NCBI RefSeq assembly: GCF_030733745.1 | Contig: NZ_JASHIK010000009.1 | Coordinates: 123,772-187,771 of the forward strand | DNA: 64,000 nt | Reading direction: 5' to 3' | Origin: Stappia sp. MMSF_3263 | GTDB lineage: Bacteria; Pseudomonadota; Alphaproteobacteria; Rhizobiales; Stappiaceae | Shown here: in pieces, positions 33,262-42,412 of the stretch | Layout of the letters: each line of letters begins with the position of its first letter | How positions within the stretch are numbered: the first letter of the stretch is position 1 | The notes under the pieces: model-generated | The model's database searches: none | Told to the model about the DNA's origin: nothing | Seen by the model: only the letters and a program-made list of their open reading frames with translations | Position numbers and translations under genes: made by a program

Positions 33262-33926
33262 TGCGCGTGCTGGTCGTGGAGGACGACGCGCGCATCCGCC
33301 GCGACGTGACGGCAACGCTCGAGGGGGCCGGCTATCTGGTCGAGGTTGCGCGGGACGGCGAGGAGGCCTGGTTCTCCGGCGACACCCAGGATTTCGACCT
33401 CGTGGTGCTCGATCTCGGCCTGCCCGTGCTGGACGGGCTGTCGGTGCTGAAACGCTGGCGTGCCGGCGGTCGCGCCATGCCGGTGCTGATCCTCACCGCG
33501 CGGGGCTCCTGGTCCGAGCGTGTCGAGGGCATCGATGCGGGCGCCGACGACTATCTTCCCAAGCCGTTCCGCATGGAGGAACTGCTCGCCCGTTGCCGTG
33601 CCCTCATCCGCCGTTCCGTCGGGGTTGCCAGCGCGGCGATCGCGGCCGGCCCCCTGCTGCTCGACACCCGCCAGATGCGCGTCTCTCGCGACGGTGCGCC
33701 GCTGTCGCTGTCGCCGCTGGAATATCGGCTTGTCGCCTATCTGATGCACCACAAGGGCCGCGTCGTGCCGGCGACGGAACTGCTCGAGCATCTTTACGGC
33801 GACGACGATGCCCGCGACCCCAACGCGCTGGAAGCCGTGATCGCCAGGCTGCGCAAGAAGCTCGGCCCCGGTGCCGTCGAGACCCGTCGCGGCTTCGGCT
33901 ATCTTGTCGAGGATGCGGCGCCGTGA
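33261..33926 (+). CDS. OmpR/PhoP-family response regulator
   Basis: A 221-residue protein. Its receiver domain has Glu/Asp cluster VVEDDARI, phosphoacceptor Asp51 in LVVLDLGLPVLDG, Thr in ILTARGS and Lys in LPKPFR. The C-terminal winged helix has SLSPLEYRLVAYLMHHKGRV and RRGFGYLVED. It is translationally coupled on both sides (TGATG with PepSY, GTGA with the kinase). Probable targets are the flanking PepSY and cytochrome b561 genes. Confidence 0.93.
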   Translation: MRVLVVEDDARIRRDVTATLEGAGYLVEVARDGEEAWFSGDTQDFDLVVLDLGLPVLDGLSVLKRWRAGGRAMPVLILTARGSWSERVEGIDAGADDYLPKPFRMEELLARCRALIRRSVGVASAAIAAGPLLLDTRQMRVSRDGAPLSLSPLEYRLVAYLMHHKGRVVPATELLEHLYGDDDARDPNALEAVIARLRKKLGPGAVETRRGFGYLVEDAAP

Positions 33927-35359
33927 GGCACGGCTCGCTGCGCCTGCGCCTGCTGCTGGCCGGCGCCGTCTCGATCCTGCTGGCGCTGGCGCTCTCAGCC
34001 GCCGGTCTCGTGCTGCTGTTCGAGCGTCATGTGGAGCGGCGCATCGATCAGGAACTTTCCGTCCATCTCGATCAGCTGATCGCCGGGCTCGATCGGCCAG
34101 GTGGCGGCGCGCTTGACGTTGCCCGCCCGCCGGGCGACCCGCGTTTCGCCCTGCCGCTGTCCGGTCTCTACTGGCGGGTGGAGCAGGAAGGTCTCGTGCT
34201 GCGCTCCCGTTCGCTGTGGGATGGCGATCTCGCCCTTCCCCCCGATGATCCCGCCGACGGCGAGTTGCACAGGCATGCGGCAGAGGCGCCGGACGGGGCC
34301 CGTCTTCTCGCGCTGGAGCGCCGCATCTCCCTGCCGGAGCGGCTCGGCGGCGGCACGGCCCGGGTGGCGGTGGCACTCGACCGGGCCGAGATCGACGCGG
34401 CCGTTCGGGCCTTCGCCTTCGACCTCGTGCCCTATCTGGCGGTTCTGGCGCTGTTCCTGCTTGCCGCCGCCTTCGCCCAGGTGAGCGTCGGCCTGAGCCC
34501 GTTGAAGGCGGTGCGCGACGGGCTTGCGGCGATCCGCTCGGGTGACCGCCGCCGCCTCGGAGATGCCTTCCCGGACGAGATCCGGCCGCTGGCCGGCGAG
34601 TTCGACGGGCTGATCGCGGCACGCGAGGCACAGGTGGCGAGCGCCCGGGCGCGGGCCGGCGACCTTGCCCACGGGTTGCGCACGCCGCTTCAGGTCCTGG
34701 CCGGCGATGTCGAGCGGTTGCGGACGCACGGCGAGAGCGAGATCGCCGGCGAGATCGAGACCGTCGCCACCGCCATGCGGCGCCATGTCGAGCGCGAGCT
34801 TGTGCGCGCCCGCATCGCCTCCGGCCGGGCGGCTGCCGACCTTTCTGTCGGTGCGCGCCCCGCCGATGTCGCCCGCAGCGTCGTCGCTGTCGTTGCCCGC
34901 ACGCCGGCGGGCAGTCGTCTCGACTGGCGGATTGACATTCCCCCGCTTGCCAGCCTGCGCATCGACCCGGACGATCTTGCCGAGGCGCTCGGCAATCTCG
35001 CCGAGAACGCAGCCCGCCATGCGCGCTCGCGGGTCGCTTTCACGCTGGAGGCGGAACCGGGCGCCGGCATGGCGGCGCTGGTCCTGCGCGACGACGGTCC
35101 CGGCATGGCGCGGGAGCGGATCGCGGAGCTTGTCGCGCGTGGCGGCCGGCTGGATCTTGTCGGAAGCGGCGCGGCGGGGACACGTGCGGAAAGCGGGCGC
35201 CCCGGCCCGGGGACAGGCAGCGGCGCCGGTCTCGGCCTTGCCATCGTCACCGACATCGCCGAGGCCTGGGGCGGGCGGCTGTCGATCGGCAACAGTGACG
35301 AGGGGGAGGCATCCGGCCTCGAGGTGCGGCTGCACCTGCCGTGTGCCGGTGCCGGATGA
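33923..35359 (+). CDS. Sensor histidine kinase (QseC/PhoQ-like)
   Basis: A 478-residue kinase starting at a GTG inside the regulator's stop. Topology: transmembrane helix 10-33, periplasmic sensor about 35-165, second helix about 168-190, HAMP-like linker, then DLAHGLRTPLQVLAG with phosphoacceptor His250. The ATPase part has NLAENAARHAR (N-box), DDGPGMA (G1) and GTGSGAGLGLAIV (G2). The sensor domain is Arg/Asp-rich with no known fold. Its signal is unknown; the PepSY neighbours suggest a metal or redox cue. Confidence 0.92.
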   Translation: MRHGSLRLRLLLAGAVSILLALALSAAGLVLLFERHVERRIDQELSVHLDQLIAGLDRPGGGALDVARPPGDPRFALPLSGLYWRVEQEGLVLRSRSLWDGDLALPPDDPADGELHRHAAEAPDGARLLALERRISLPERLGGGTARVAVALDRAEIDAAVRAFAFDLVPYLAVLALFLLAAAFAQVSVGLSPLKAVRDGLAAIRSGDRRRLGDAFPDEIRPLAGEFDGLIAAREAQVASARARAGDLAHGLRTPLQVLAGDVERLRTHGESEIAGEIETVATAMRRHVERELVRARIASGRAAADLSVGARPADVARSVVAVVARTPAGSRLDWRIDIPPLASLRIDPDDLAEALGNLAENAARHARSRVAFTLEAEPGAGMAALVLRDDGPGMARERIAELVARGGRLDLVGSGAAGTRAESGRPGPGTGSGAGLGLAIVTDIAEAWGGRLSIGNSDEGEASGLEVRLHLPCAGAG

Positions 35360-35467
35360 AAACTCGTGCAATTGCCATACAAGTTTTGATCAATCTGACG
35401 CAGAAAATTGTCGAAACTTGTTCGGGATTGTCGCAATTGCACGCGCTGGAAACGTTCTCCGCCGCCC

Positions 35468-36094
35468 TCAAGCCCTGCGTGCGACGATGAAACGCGAGGC
35501 CGAGCGCACCGGATAGAAGCCGGTTTCGATGATCTCGAAGCCGGTCTCCGCGACCATCCTGTCCAGCTCCGCAGGTCTCAGGAACGTGACATGCGGCGCC
35601 TTGCCGAAAAGGCGCATCGCGGCGATCAGCGGCCACAGCAGCAGCGCCCGCCAGCCGCCGAGACAGACAGTCTTGGTAATCAGCAATCCCCCGGGAACGA
35701 GCCGCCCGCGAAGCACCTGCAGCGCCGCCGGCAGGTCCTCGACGAGATGCAGCAGGTTGAAGGCAAGCACTGCGTCGAACGACCCGGCCGGGAGGTCGGC
35801 CTGCGTCAGCTCCGCCTGCTCGAAGACGACGTTTCCAGGATCGCCCGCAGAGAGCTTTTCCCTTGCGATTGCAATCATCTCCCCCGAGCCATCGGTCGCC
35901 GTCAGGTGGCCGGTGGCGGGTGCCAGGATCAGGGCCGTGGTTCCGGTGCCGCAGCCCACTTCCAGCACCTTTTGCCCTGCCTGAAGGTGGGCTTTCGCCC
36001 GTTCGAGCGTGGCGTGATAGGCGTCCGGATCGCCAACCGGCCTTGCCGCGTATCGACGCGCGACCTTGTCCCAGAAACGTGCCGAACTCGTCAT
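35468..36094 (-). CDS. Class I SAM-dependent methyltransferase
   Basis: A 208-residue protein with VLEVGCGTGTTALILAP (motif I), ATDGSGEMIAIA, and SFDAVLAFNLLHLVEDLPAAL (motif IV region). A C-terminal hydrophobic segment (GGWRALLLWPLIAAMRLFG) suggests contact with membrane lipids or a lipophilic substrate, as in UbiE/phospholipid methyltransferase-like proteins. It is divergent from a LysR gene. The substrate is not determinable. Confidence 0.82.
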   Translation of the reverse strand: MTSSARFWDKVARRYAARPVGDPDAYHATLERAKAHLQAGQKVLEVGCGTGTTALILAPATGHLTATDGSGEMIAIAREKLSAGDPGNVVFEQAELTQADLPAGSFDAVLAFNLLHLVEDLPAALQVLRGRLVPGGLLITKTVCLGGWRALLLWPLIAAMRLFGKAPHVTFLRPAELDRMVAETGFEIIETGFYPVRSASRFIVARRA

Positions 36095-36229
36095 TGCCTG
36101 TCCTTGCGCTTCGCCGGTGATCGCGTCCCGGTGGATCCGGGATTGGCCGCAACGGCGATGCCTCTCGCTTAGCGCGTCGACGGGTCAAAAGAAATTGCAG
36201 AAAAATGCAGCCTCGATATACAGATTTGC

Positions 36230-37174
36230 ATGAATTGGCGCAGCGTCACCTTCGACTGGAACCAGGTCCGGGCCTTTCTCGTCACGGCGGAGGAAGGGTC
36301 CCTTTCCGCCGCCGCCCGGGCGCTCGGGCTGACGCAGCCGACCCTTGGCCGGCAGGTCGCCGCCCTTGAGGAACGGTTGGGTGTTGTCCTGTTCGAGCGG
36401 CTCGGGCGGTCCCTGTCGCTCACCCGATCGGGACTTGAACTGCTTGAGCATGCAAGGGAAATGGGGGAGGCGGCAGGCCGTGTCTCGCTGGTCGCATCCG
36501 GCCGTGTCGAGGCGGTCGCCGGGGAGGTCTCGGTCACCGCGAGCGATGCCTTCGCCGCCTATCTGCTTCCCTCGATGCTCGAGCGGTTGCGGCAGGCGGC
36601 GCCCGGCATCACCGTCGAGGTGGTTGCGTCGAACGGCCTGCGCGACCTGCGACGGCGGGAGGCCGATATCGCCATCCGTCACGTCCGCCCGGAAGAGCCG
36701 GAACTGATCCTGCGCCGGGTCGCCGACATGCGCGCCCGCCTTTACGCCGCGCGCTCCCTCGTCGAACGCCTGGGTCGTCCTTGCGAGGCAGCGCAATTGT
36801 CGTCCTGGCCCTTTGTCGGGTTCGAGCGTTCCGACCGGTTGATGAACGCGCTCAACGCGCAGGGCCTGGCTCTCACCCCCGACAATTTCCGCATTGTCAC
36901 GCAGAATGGCGTGGTTGGCTGGGAATACGTGCGCCAGGGGCTCGGCGTCGGGGCGATGGTCGAGGAAATCGCCGCGCTGGCGCCCGATGTCGAGTGTCTG
37001 CTTCCCGGGTTTCCGCCATTCGTGGTCCCGGTCTGGCTCGTCACCCACCGGGAATTGCGCAAGAGTCGCAGGATCCGGGTCGTCTTCGACCTTCTCGCCG
37101 AAATGCTGGCGGGCGAGGGTGATGACGGGACGGGTCCCGAGCCTAGCTCATCCAGCGCAGCACGCGTTCCTTGA
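36230..37174 (+). CDS. LysR-family transcriptional regulator
   Basis: A 314-residue protein. The N-terminal winged helix has LVTAEEGSLSAAARALGLTQPTLGRQVAALEERLG. A periplasmic-binding-like effector domain runs from about 95. It is divergent from the methyltransferase gene; the 135-bp intergenic region has repeated TGCA/ATGCA motifs around 36195-36235 that could be its sites. Its last 32 bp overlap the convergent Rieske oxygenase gene. Confidence 0.88.
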   Translation: MNWRSVTFDWNQVRAFLVTAEEGSLSAAARALGLTQPTLGRQVAALEERLGVVLFERLGRSLSLTRSGLELLEHAREMGEAAGRVSLVASGRVEAVAGEVSVTASDAFAAYLLPSMLERLRQAAPGITVEVVASNGLRDLRRREADIAIRHVRPEEPELILRRVADMRARLYAARSLVERLGRPCEAAQLSSWPFVGFERSDRLMNALNAQGLALTPDNFRIVTQNGVVGWEYVRQGLGVGAMVEEIAALAPDVECLLPGFPPFVVPVWLVTHRELRKSRRIRVVFDLLAEMLAGEGDDGTGPEPSSSSAARVP

Positions 37175-38201
37175 CCGGATTGACGAAGGGTCGCTTCTCC
37201 TCGCCCGAGCGCTGCCACTCGTCCTTGAGCTGCATCCACCAGCGCCCCTGCGTGTCGGCGTCGTTGATCAGCATCAGCTTCGGGTTGTGCTCCAGGCCCT
37301 CGCGCTGCTGGATGACGACGCGGCGATCCTGGTCGAGGAACACCTTCATCAGGTGGCGGGCAAGCGGCGCCAGCGGTGCGACCCAGCCCATGCTGGCCCA
37401 GAACATCTGCCGCACTTCCGTGTGCGAGGGATCGATCGGCGTGATCGTGGTCAGCCCGACCACCGTGTGCTTGCTGCCCTTGATGTGCTCGATGCGCAGG
37501 CCCGGCAGCGCGTAGCTGATCTCCGTGGTCACGTCATCGCCGAGCACCCGGTAGGCGATGTTCTGTGGCGGCAGCTTGTGGCGCACCATTGCCCATCCGA
37601 GCCCCGAAGGAGCGAAGTGCTTTTCCTTGGAACGCAGCACCTTGGCGTTCTTCTTGAACCACCACGAGGTGTGCACGAAGGCCGCATGCGTGGGGTCCAT
37701 CAGGCCGAGCGCGGCATGGTCGACCGAGCACACGAACGGCAGCATGATCTTCAGCCGCGGGCCGGTTTGCGGATCGATGTCCGGCATCATCGGAGGCTCG
37801 GGCTGGCGTCCGTCCTCGGGGCGCTCGCCGTTTTCCGGGAAATAGATCCAGATCAGGCCGTTCTGCTCGCGCGCCGAATAGGCGCCGCAGGAGATCTTCG
37901 TATAGTCGATGGTCTGCGTCGCATGGGTGGAGGGGATGTCGACGCAGGTGCCGTCGGTGTCGAACTTCCAGCCATGATAGCAACACTGCACGGTCTCGCC
38001 GTCGAACCAGCCATGGCGCAGCGGGATGCCGCGATGCGGGCAGATATCGCGCAGCGCGAAGACCTTGCCGCTGGCTGCCCGGCCGATCAGCACCGGCTCG
38101 CCGAGCAGCGTCTTGCCGAGCATCTTGCCGGGCTTCACCTCCGACCCGGGGCAGGCCACGTACCAGAGCCCCCGCAGCAGGTCGGCTTCCAGCTTGTTCA
38201 T
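37143..38201 (-). CDS. Rieske non-haem iron oxygenase, large subunit
   Basis: A 352-residue protein. The Rieske [2Fe-2S] motif is CPHRGIPLRHGW...VQCCYHGW with ligands Cys54, His56, Cys73 and His76. The mononuclear iron motif is MDPTHAAFVH (Asp-x2-His-x4-His). Similar proteins are O-demethylase or aromatic ring-hydroxylating oxygenases. No reductase or ferredoxin gene adjoins it, so the partner is elsewhere. The start MNKLEADLL has AGGAG nine bases upstream; a longer frame upstream lacks one. It is flanked by two LysR genes. Confidence 0.88.
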   Translation of the reverse strand: MNKLEADLLRGLWYVACPGSEVKPGKMLGKTLLGEPVLIGRAASGKVFALRDICPHRGIPLRHGWFDGETVQCCYHGWKFDTDGTCVDIPSTHATQTIDYTKISCGAYSAREQNGLIWIYFPENGERPEDGRQPEPPMMPDIDPQTGPRLKIMLPFVCSVDHAALGLMDPTHAAFVHTSWWFKKNAKVLRSKEKHFAPSGLGWAMVRHKLPPQNIAYRVLGDDVTTEISYALPGLRIEHIKGSKHTVVGLTTITPIDPSHTEVRQMFWASMGWVAPLAPLARHLMKVFLDQDRRVVIQQREGLEHNPKLMLINDADTQGRWWMQLKDEWQRSGEEKRPFVNPVKERVLRWMS

Positions 38202-38330
38202 CTGTCGGATCTCCTGATGCGGCCAAGGCGACGCCGGGCTGATGGTGCCCTTTAGCCCGTGCGCCCTCCGGCTTGCAAGGCACAACTCGTCGCGGCCCGA
38301 ACGGGGCTGCGGTTTGTAGAGCGCGACGGC

Positions 38331-39233
38331 TCACCCGGAGCCGGGGTGAGCCTCGCGCAGGAAACCGATCATCGCCCGGGTTTTTGCCGGCAGATGGGTG
38401 CGGCTCGGATAGACCAGCCATGCGGCAGTGTCGAAGCGTGTGGCGGTCACGGCCCAGTCGGCAAGGCAGCGGACCAGTCGCCCGCCGGCAACGTCCTCGC
38501 GCACCAGCCAGTCAGGCAGGAGGGCAGGGCCCAGTCCGCTGACGGCCGCGTCGCGAATGGCGCCCGCCGGCGCGAGTACGAGGTCCCCGTCCACTGGCTG
38601 CTCGACAATGTTCCCGGATGCGCCGCGAAACAGCCAGCGGCTGCGATAGTCGCGAAGCGGGAAGCGCAGCACCCGATGGGAGGCTAGGTCGGAAGGCTGG
38701 CGCAAGGCGGGTGCACCGGCAAGATAGGCCGGCGAGGCGACGACGAGATAGCGCGTGTCCATCAGCTTGGAGACGATGACGTCGCCCTCGACCGCGGGCG
38801 CCAGACGGATCGCAAGATCCACCCGTTCGCCGACAAGGTCGACATTGGCATCGGTGAAGAGGCATTCCACGCCGACGAGCGGAAAGGCGCGACGGAATCC
38901 GCCGAGCAGGGGAACGACGATCTGCTGCCCGAACGCGACCGACGCCGAAAGCCGCAAGATGCCGCGCGGCCGGGCGCGGGTGTCGCGCGTCGCCGCCAGG
39001 GCGTCTTCCAGTTCGTCCATCAGCGGGGCGACGCGGGCAAGACAGGCCGCGCCCGCCTCGGTCAGCGACAACCGGCGTGTCGTGCGCTGGAACAGCCGCA
39101 CGCCGAGTTGTGCTTCCAGCGCGGCAACGGAGCGCGAGATCGAGGACGGGTCCGTGCCTCGCGCCCGGGCGGTGGCGGCAAAGCTGCCATGGCGGGCGAT
39201 CTCGACGAAGAGGGCAATGTCTTGCGTGTCCAT
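38331..39233 (-). CDS. LysR-family transcriptional regulator
   Basis: A 300-residue protein with the helix-turn-helix HGSFAATARARGTDPSSISRSVAALEAQLG and the effector domain from about residue 90 (GILRLSASVAFGQQIVVPLL). It belongs to the one-per-many CrgA/AaeR-like subgroup by its LFQRTTRRLSLTEAG signature. It is divergent from the carboxymuconolactone-decarboxylase-like gene across 116 bp containing two ATCAAT repeats, and so probably regulates that gene and the following dehydrogenase. Confidence 0.9.
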   Translation of the reverse strand: MDTQDIALFVEIARHGSFAATARARGTDPSSISRSVAALEAQLGVRLFQRTTRRLSLTEAGAACLARVAPLMDELEDALAATRDTRARPRGILRLSASVAFGQQIVVPLLGGFRRAFPLVGVECLFTDANVDLVGERVDLAIRLAPAVEGDVIVSKLMDTRYLVVASPAYLAGAPALRQPSDLASHRVLRFPLRDYRSRWLFRGASGNIVEQPVDGDLVLAPAGAIRDAAVSGLGPALLPDWLVREDVAGGRLVRCLADWAVTATRFDTAAWLVYPSRTHLPAKTRAMIGFLREAHPGSG

Positions 39234-39349
39234 TCATGCATCTTTCACATCAATGACCTGGAGGATCAATCATTTTACCCGGATTTCGGCATCGGTAGCG
39301 TTCAGCGACGGGATGGCCATGGTGGCCACCCTGTGAAAAGGACGGATCG

Positions 39350-39940
39350 ATGAACGCATTTCCCCTTCACACACTCGACAGCGCGCCGGAGGGCGCCCGC
39401 GACCTGCTCGGGGCGGTACAGGCGCACTGGGGTTTCGTGCCCAACCTTCACGCCATCCTGGCGGAAAGCCCGCTGGCGCTGGCAGGTTACGAGTCTCTGT
39501 TCGGTCTTGTGCAGGAACGCGCCAGTCTTGCCCCGGTCGAGCGCCAGGCAGCTTTTCTGGCTGTGAGCGTCTTTCACGGCTGCGCCTATTGCACCATGGG
39601 CCACACGTTCCTTGCCCGGCAGGCCGGAATGGAGGCGGCGGACCTGGACGCCCTGCGCGCCGGCGGACGACCGGTCACCGTGCACCTAGCTGCCCTTGCC
39701 GTGTTCACCCGAAAGTTGCTCGAAACGCGGGGCGATGCAGGCCCGGCAGTGCTTGCGGATTTCCTGGCCGCCGGCTTTACCCGGGCACAGGTTCTGGAGG
39801 TTGTCGCGATCATCGCGACGAAGACAATTTCCAACTATGTCAACCATATCACGGCAACGCCGCACGAGGATTTCATGGCGGATCCGGCGCTCTCCTGGAG
39901 TGCTGGCGACGCTGTCGCAGCACCGGCGGGTGGCGCATGA
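39350..39940 (+). CDS. Carboxymuconolactone decarboxylase/AhpD-like peroxidase family protein
   Basis: A 196-residue helical protein. The redox motif FHGCAYCTMGHTFLA carries Cys-x2-Cys and a nearby His, as in AhpD-type alkylhydroperoxidases. It opens with APEGARDLLGAVQAHWGFVPNL, the CMD-family start. Its stop overlaps the next start (ATGA). With the divergent LysR and the downstream dehydrogenase it forms a probable stress- or aldehyde-response unit (inference). Confidence 0.88.
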   Translation: MNAFPLHTLDSAPEGARDLLGAVQAHWGFVPNLHAILAESPLALAGYESLFGLVQERASLAPVERQAAFLAVSVFHGCAYCTMGHTFLARQAGMEAADLDALRAGGRPVTVHLAALAVFTRKLLETRGDAGPAVLADFLAAGFTRAQVLEVVAIIATKTISNYVNHITATPHEDFMADPALSWSAGDAVAAPAGGA

Positions 39941-40818
39941 GCCGGGTCGCCGTTCTCGGCCTCGGGGCGATGGGATCGCGCATGGCCGCAAGGCTCCTCA
40001 AGGCGGGGCATTCCGTTACGGTCTGGAACCGCTCGGCCGGTCCAGCCGATGCCCTGGTGGAGAGCGGGGCCGTGTCCGCGCCCACCCCGCGCGCCGCTGC
40101 CGCGGGATGCGAGCTTGTGATCACGATGGTTTATGACGATGCGGCCTCGGAAGCGGTCTGGCTTGCTCCTGACACGGGCGCGCTGGCGGGCCTGGAAAAA
40201 GGATGCGTCGGCATCGAGTGCTCGACGGTCTCCTTGCGGCATGTGCTGCGGCTCCATGACCTGGCGCAGGAGCGGGATCTTGCCTTTCTCGACGCACCGG
40301 TGGCCGGATCGAGGCCGCAGGCGGAGGCGGGCGAGCTTGTGTTCATGGCGGGCGGCAGGGTGGATGTACTGGAGACGGTGGGGGCGGTGTTTCTCGACCT
40401 CGGCAGATCCGCCTTCCATGCCGGCGGGCCGGGTGCCGGTGCGCTGGTCAAGCTGATGGTCAACGCGCTGCTTGCCGCCCAGACCGCGACACTGGCCGAA
40501 CTTCTCGGCCTTGCCGCAAGGTCGGGCGCGGACACCGCCACTGCGCTTGAAATCATCGGGGCGACGGCCGTGGCGAGCCCGGCGATCGTTTCGGGCGGCC
40601 GGGCAATGCTGGCAGGTACGTTCGCGCCGGCAGCGCCCGTCGATCTCATCGCCAAGGACCTGGCGCTCGCCTTGCGGGCAGGCAGGGACGTCGGGGCCCG
40701 GTTGCCGATGGTCGCGGCCGGCGGGGCCGTGTTCGGGACCGCCAACGCCGCTGGCTTTGGCGGTGACAACCTGACCGGCGTCGTGAAGCTGTACAGAAAT
40801 CCTGTGCCGGCCGGCTGA
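39937..40818 (+). CDS. 3-hydroxyisobutyrate dehydrogenase-like NAD(P)-dependent oxidoreductase
   Basis: A 293-residue beta-hydroxyacid dehydrogenase. The Rossmann motif is VAVLGLGAMGSRMAARLLKAG. The substrate-binding signature is FLDAPVAGSRPQAEAGEL. The catalytic Lys is in GALVKLMVNALLA and the late KDLALAL motif is present. It is translationally coupled to the AhpD-like gene. Exact substrate unknown; members reduce semialdehydes such as succinic semialdehyde. Confidence 0.9.
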   Translation: MSRVAVLGLGAMGSRMAARLLKAGHSVTVWNRSAGPADALVESGAVSAPTPRAAAAGCELVITMVYDDAASEAVWLAPDTGALAGLEKGCVGIECSTVSLRHVLRLHDLAQERDLAFLDAPVAGSRPQAEAGELVFMAGGRVDVLETVGAVFLDLGRSAFHAGGPGAGALVKLMVNALLAAQTATLAELLGLAARSGADTATALEIIGATAVASPAIVSGGRAMLAGTFAPAAPVDLIAKDLALALRAGRDVGARLPMVAAGGAVFGTANAAGFGGDNLTGVVKLYRNPVPAG

Positions 40819-40854
40819 GCCGTGCAGGTCTCTCCCGCCTTGACCCATGCAACG

Positions 40855-40884
40855 AAAAAGGGCGCGCCCGGCGGGCGCGCCCTT
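40855..40884 (-). terminator. Rho-independent terminator of the infC-rpmI-rplT transcript
   Basis: Read on the minus strand, a 12-bp stem AAGGGCGCGCCC / GGGCGCGCCCTT with a three-base loop runs into a TTTTTC tract. It lies 25 bp after the rplT stop, the expected end of the transcript. Confidence 0.9.
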
Positions 40885-40909
40885 GATGTCAGTCGGGTCG
40901 ATGCCGGTC

Positions 40910-41269
40910 TTATGCCGACAGCGCGCCCTTGGCCTGCTCGGTCAGGACCTTGAACGCATCCGGCTCGCGGATCGCGATGTCGGACAGGACCTTGCGGTCG
41001 ATCTCGATGCCGGCCTTGTTGAGGCCGTCGATGAAGCGCCCGTAGGTCAGGCCGTGCTCGCGCACGGCGGCGTTGATGCGCTGGATCCAGAGCGAGCGGA
41101 AATTGCGCTTGCGGACCTTGCGGTCACGATAGGCGTACTGTCCGGCCTTCTCGACCGCCTGCTTGGCAACGCGGATCGTGTTCTTGCGACGACCGTAATA
41201 GCCCTTGGCGGCCTTGAGGACCTTCTTGTGCTTTGCGTGGGCGGTTACGCCCCTTTTGACACGCGACAT
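40910..41269 (-). CDS. rplT: Large ribosomal subunit protein bL20
   Basis: A 119-residue basic protein opening [20 protein letters not shown] and including [20 protein letters not shown] and [14 protein letters not shown], all bL20 signatures. It binds 23S rRNA early in 50S assembly. In other bacteria L20 also represses its own operon. It follows rpmI by 38 bp, and a strong terminator lies after it. Confidence 0.98.
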   Translation of the reverse strand: MSRVKRGVTAHAKHKKVLKAAKGYYGRRKNTIRVAKQAVEKAGQYAYRDRKVRKRNFRSLWIQRINAAVREHGLTYGRFIDGLNKAGIEIDRKVLSDIAIREPDAFKVLTEQAKGALSA

Positions 41270-41307
41270 GGAATTGAACTCCTTGGAAAGTCAGAACGCC
41301 GTCAGGT

Positions 41308-41505
41308 TCAGCCGTAGGGCAGGAACTGCTTGACGATACGGGCATCGGGCTCGGACAGCGTGGTGGTGCCGCGCGCGTTGCGGATGAACTTGTTCGAACG
41401 CTTGATCATCCCGTGACGCTTGCCCGCCTGGGCGGTCTTGACCTTCCCGGTCGCGGTAAGCTTGAAGCGCTTTTTCGCTCCAGACTTGGTCTTCAGCTTG
41501 GGCAT
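41308..41505 (-). CDS. rpmI: Large ribosomal subunit protein bL35
   Basis: A 65-residue basic protein, [20 protein letters not shown], with the family pattern [20 protein letters not shown]. The ATG at 41505 has AAAGGATG upstream; the frame is open further up but without family similarity. The 348 bp between infC and rpmI contain no other gene I can support. They include GAACCCGGTCG...CGACCGGGTTC-like complementary stretches near 41740-41805 that may form a leader structure or internal terminator. Confidence 0.97.
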   Translation of the reverse strand: MPKLKTKSGAKKRFKLTATGKVKTAQAGKRHGMIKRSNKFIRNARGTTTLSEPDARIVKQFLPYG

Positions 41506-41853
41506 TTCGCATCCTTTCTTGACCCGGCGGGTGTAACGCCGCCGGCTGTTGTTGGAAGCCGTTGTGAGCCGCCACGGCATGCCCGTTCGTCACGGGAGGT
41601 CCGCCAAAACAGACCGGTCCCGCGAAGCCGGGCGGCTCGGGACACGGGCTTATAAGCGCGGTCCCTGCAAAACACAAGGGCGGGAATGGCCCTGGCAGGC
41701 CCAAATGCGCGCAAAAATCGCGCGAGATTGCGACCGGCCCCCTCCAACTGCGCACGGCGCTGGGGGGCACAACGAAAAGAACCCGGCCACACGACCGGGT
41801 TCCTGTCTTCAACACGGGCCCCGCCAAAGGCAGGGCAGCGTCCGCTGGGTCGT

Positions 41854-42396
41854 CTAGCGCGCGATCGGCGCCAGCACCATCACCATCTGGCGGCCCTCGA
41901 GCCGGGGATGGGACTCGACCTTGGCGAATTCCGCCGTCTCGTCACGCACCTTGTGGAGCAGTGCGATGCCGAGGTCCTGGTGCGCCATTTCGCGTCCACG
42001 GAACCGCAGGGTGACCTTCACCTTGTCGCCTTCGTCGAAGAAACGCTTCATGTTCCGCATCTTCACCTCATAATCATGGGTGTCGATGTTCGGACGCATC
42101 TTGATTTCCTTGACCTCGACGATCTTCTGCTTCTTGCGCGCCTCTGCCGCCTTCTTCTGGCTCTGGTACTTGTACCGGCCAAAATCGAGGATCTTGCAGA
42201 CAGGCGGCGAAGAGTTCGGGGAAATCTCGACAAGGTCCAGGCCGGCTTCCTCGGCCATTCTCATTGCGTCTTCCGTAAGGGTGACGCCGAGATTCTCTCC
42301 ATCCTGGTCGATAAGCTGGACTTCCCGAACGCGGATCTCTTGGTTTGTGCGCGGGCCTTCCTTGGTCGGCGGCGGTGCGCGGTATGGACGGCGAAT
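41854..42396 (-). CDS. infC: Translation initiation factor IF-3 (ATT start)
   Basis: A 180-residue factor, first residues [20 protein letters not shown]. It has an N-terminal domain with [26 protein letters not shown], a linker with [19 protein letters not shown], and a C-terminal domain with [17 protein letters not shown]. It discriminates start codons on the 30S subunit. No ATG/GTG/TTG exists where homologues begin, but an ATT at 42396-42394 is preceded by AGAGGAG with nine-base spacing. infC is classically started by AUU, which lets IF-3 repress its own translation. Confidence 0.93.
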   Translation of the reverse strand: MRRPYRAPPPTKEGPRTNQEIRVREVQLIDQDGENLGVTLTEDAMRMAEEAGLDLVEISPNSSPPVCKILDFGRYKYQSQKKAAEARKKQKIVEVKEIKMRPNIDTHDYEVKMRNMKRFFDEGDKVKVTLRFRGREMAHQDLGIALLHKVRDETAEFAKVESHPRLEGRQMVMVLAPIAR

Positions 42397-42405
42397 GGTC
42401 GCTAA

Positions 42406-42412
42406 CTCCTCT
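42406..42412 (-). promoter_or_regulatory. Ribosome-binding site fixing the infC ATT start
   Basis: AGAGGAG on the minus strand lies nine bases before the ATT codon at 42396. Together they support the non-canonical start and therefore IF-3 autoregulation. Confidence 0.85.
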
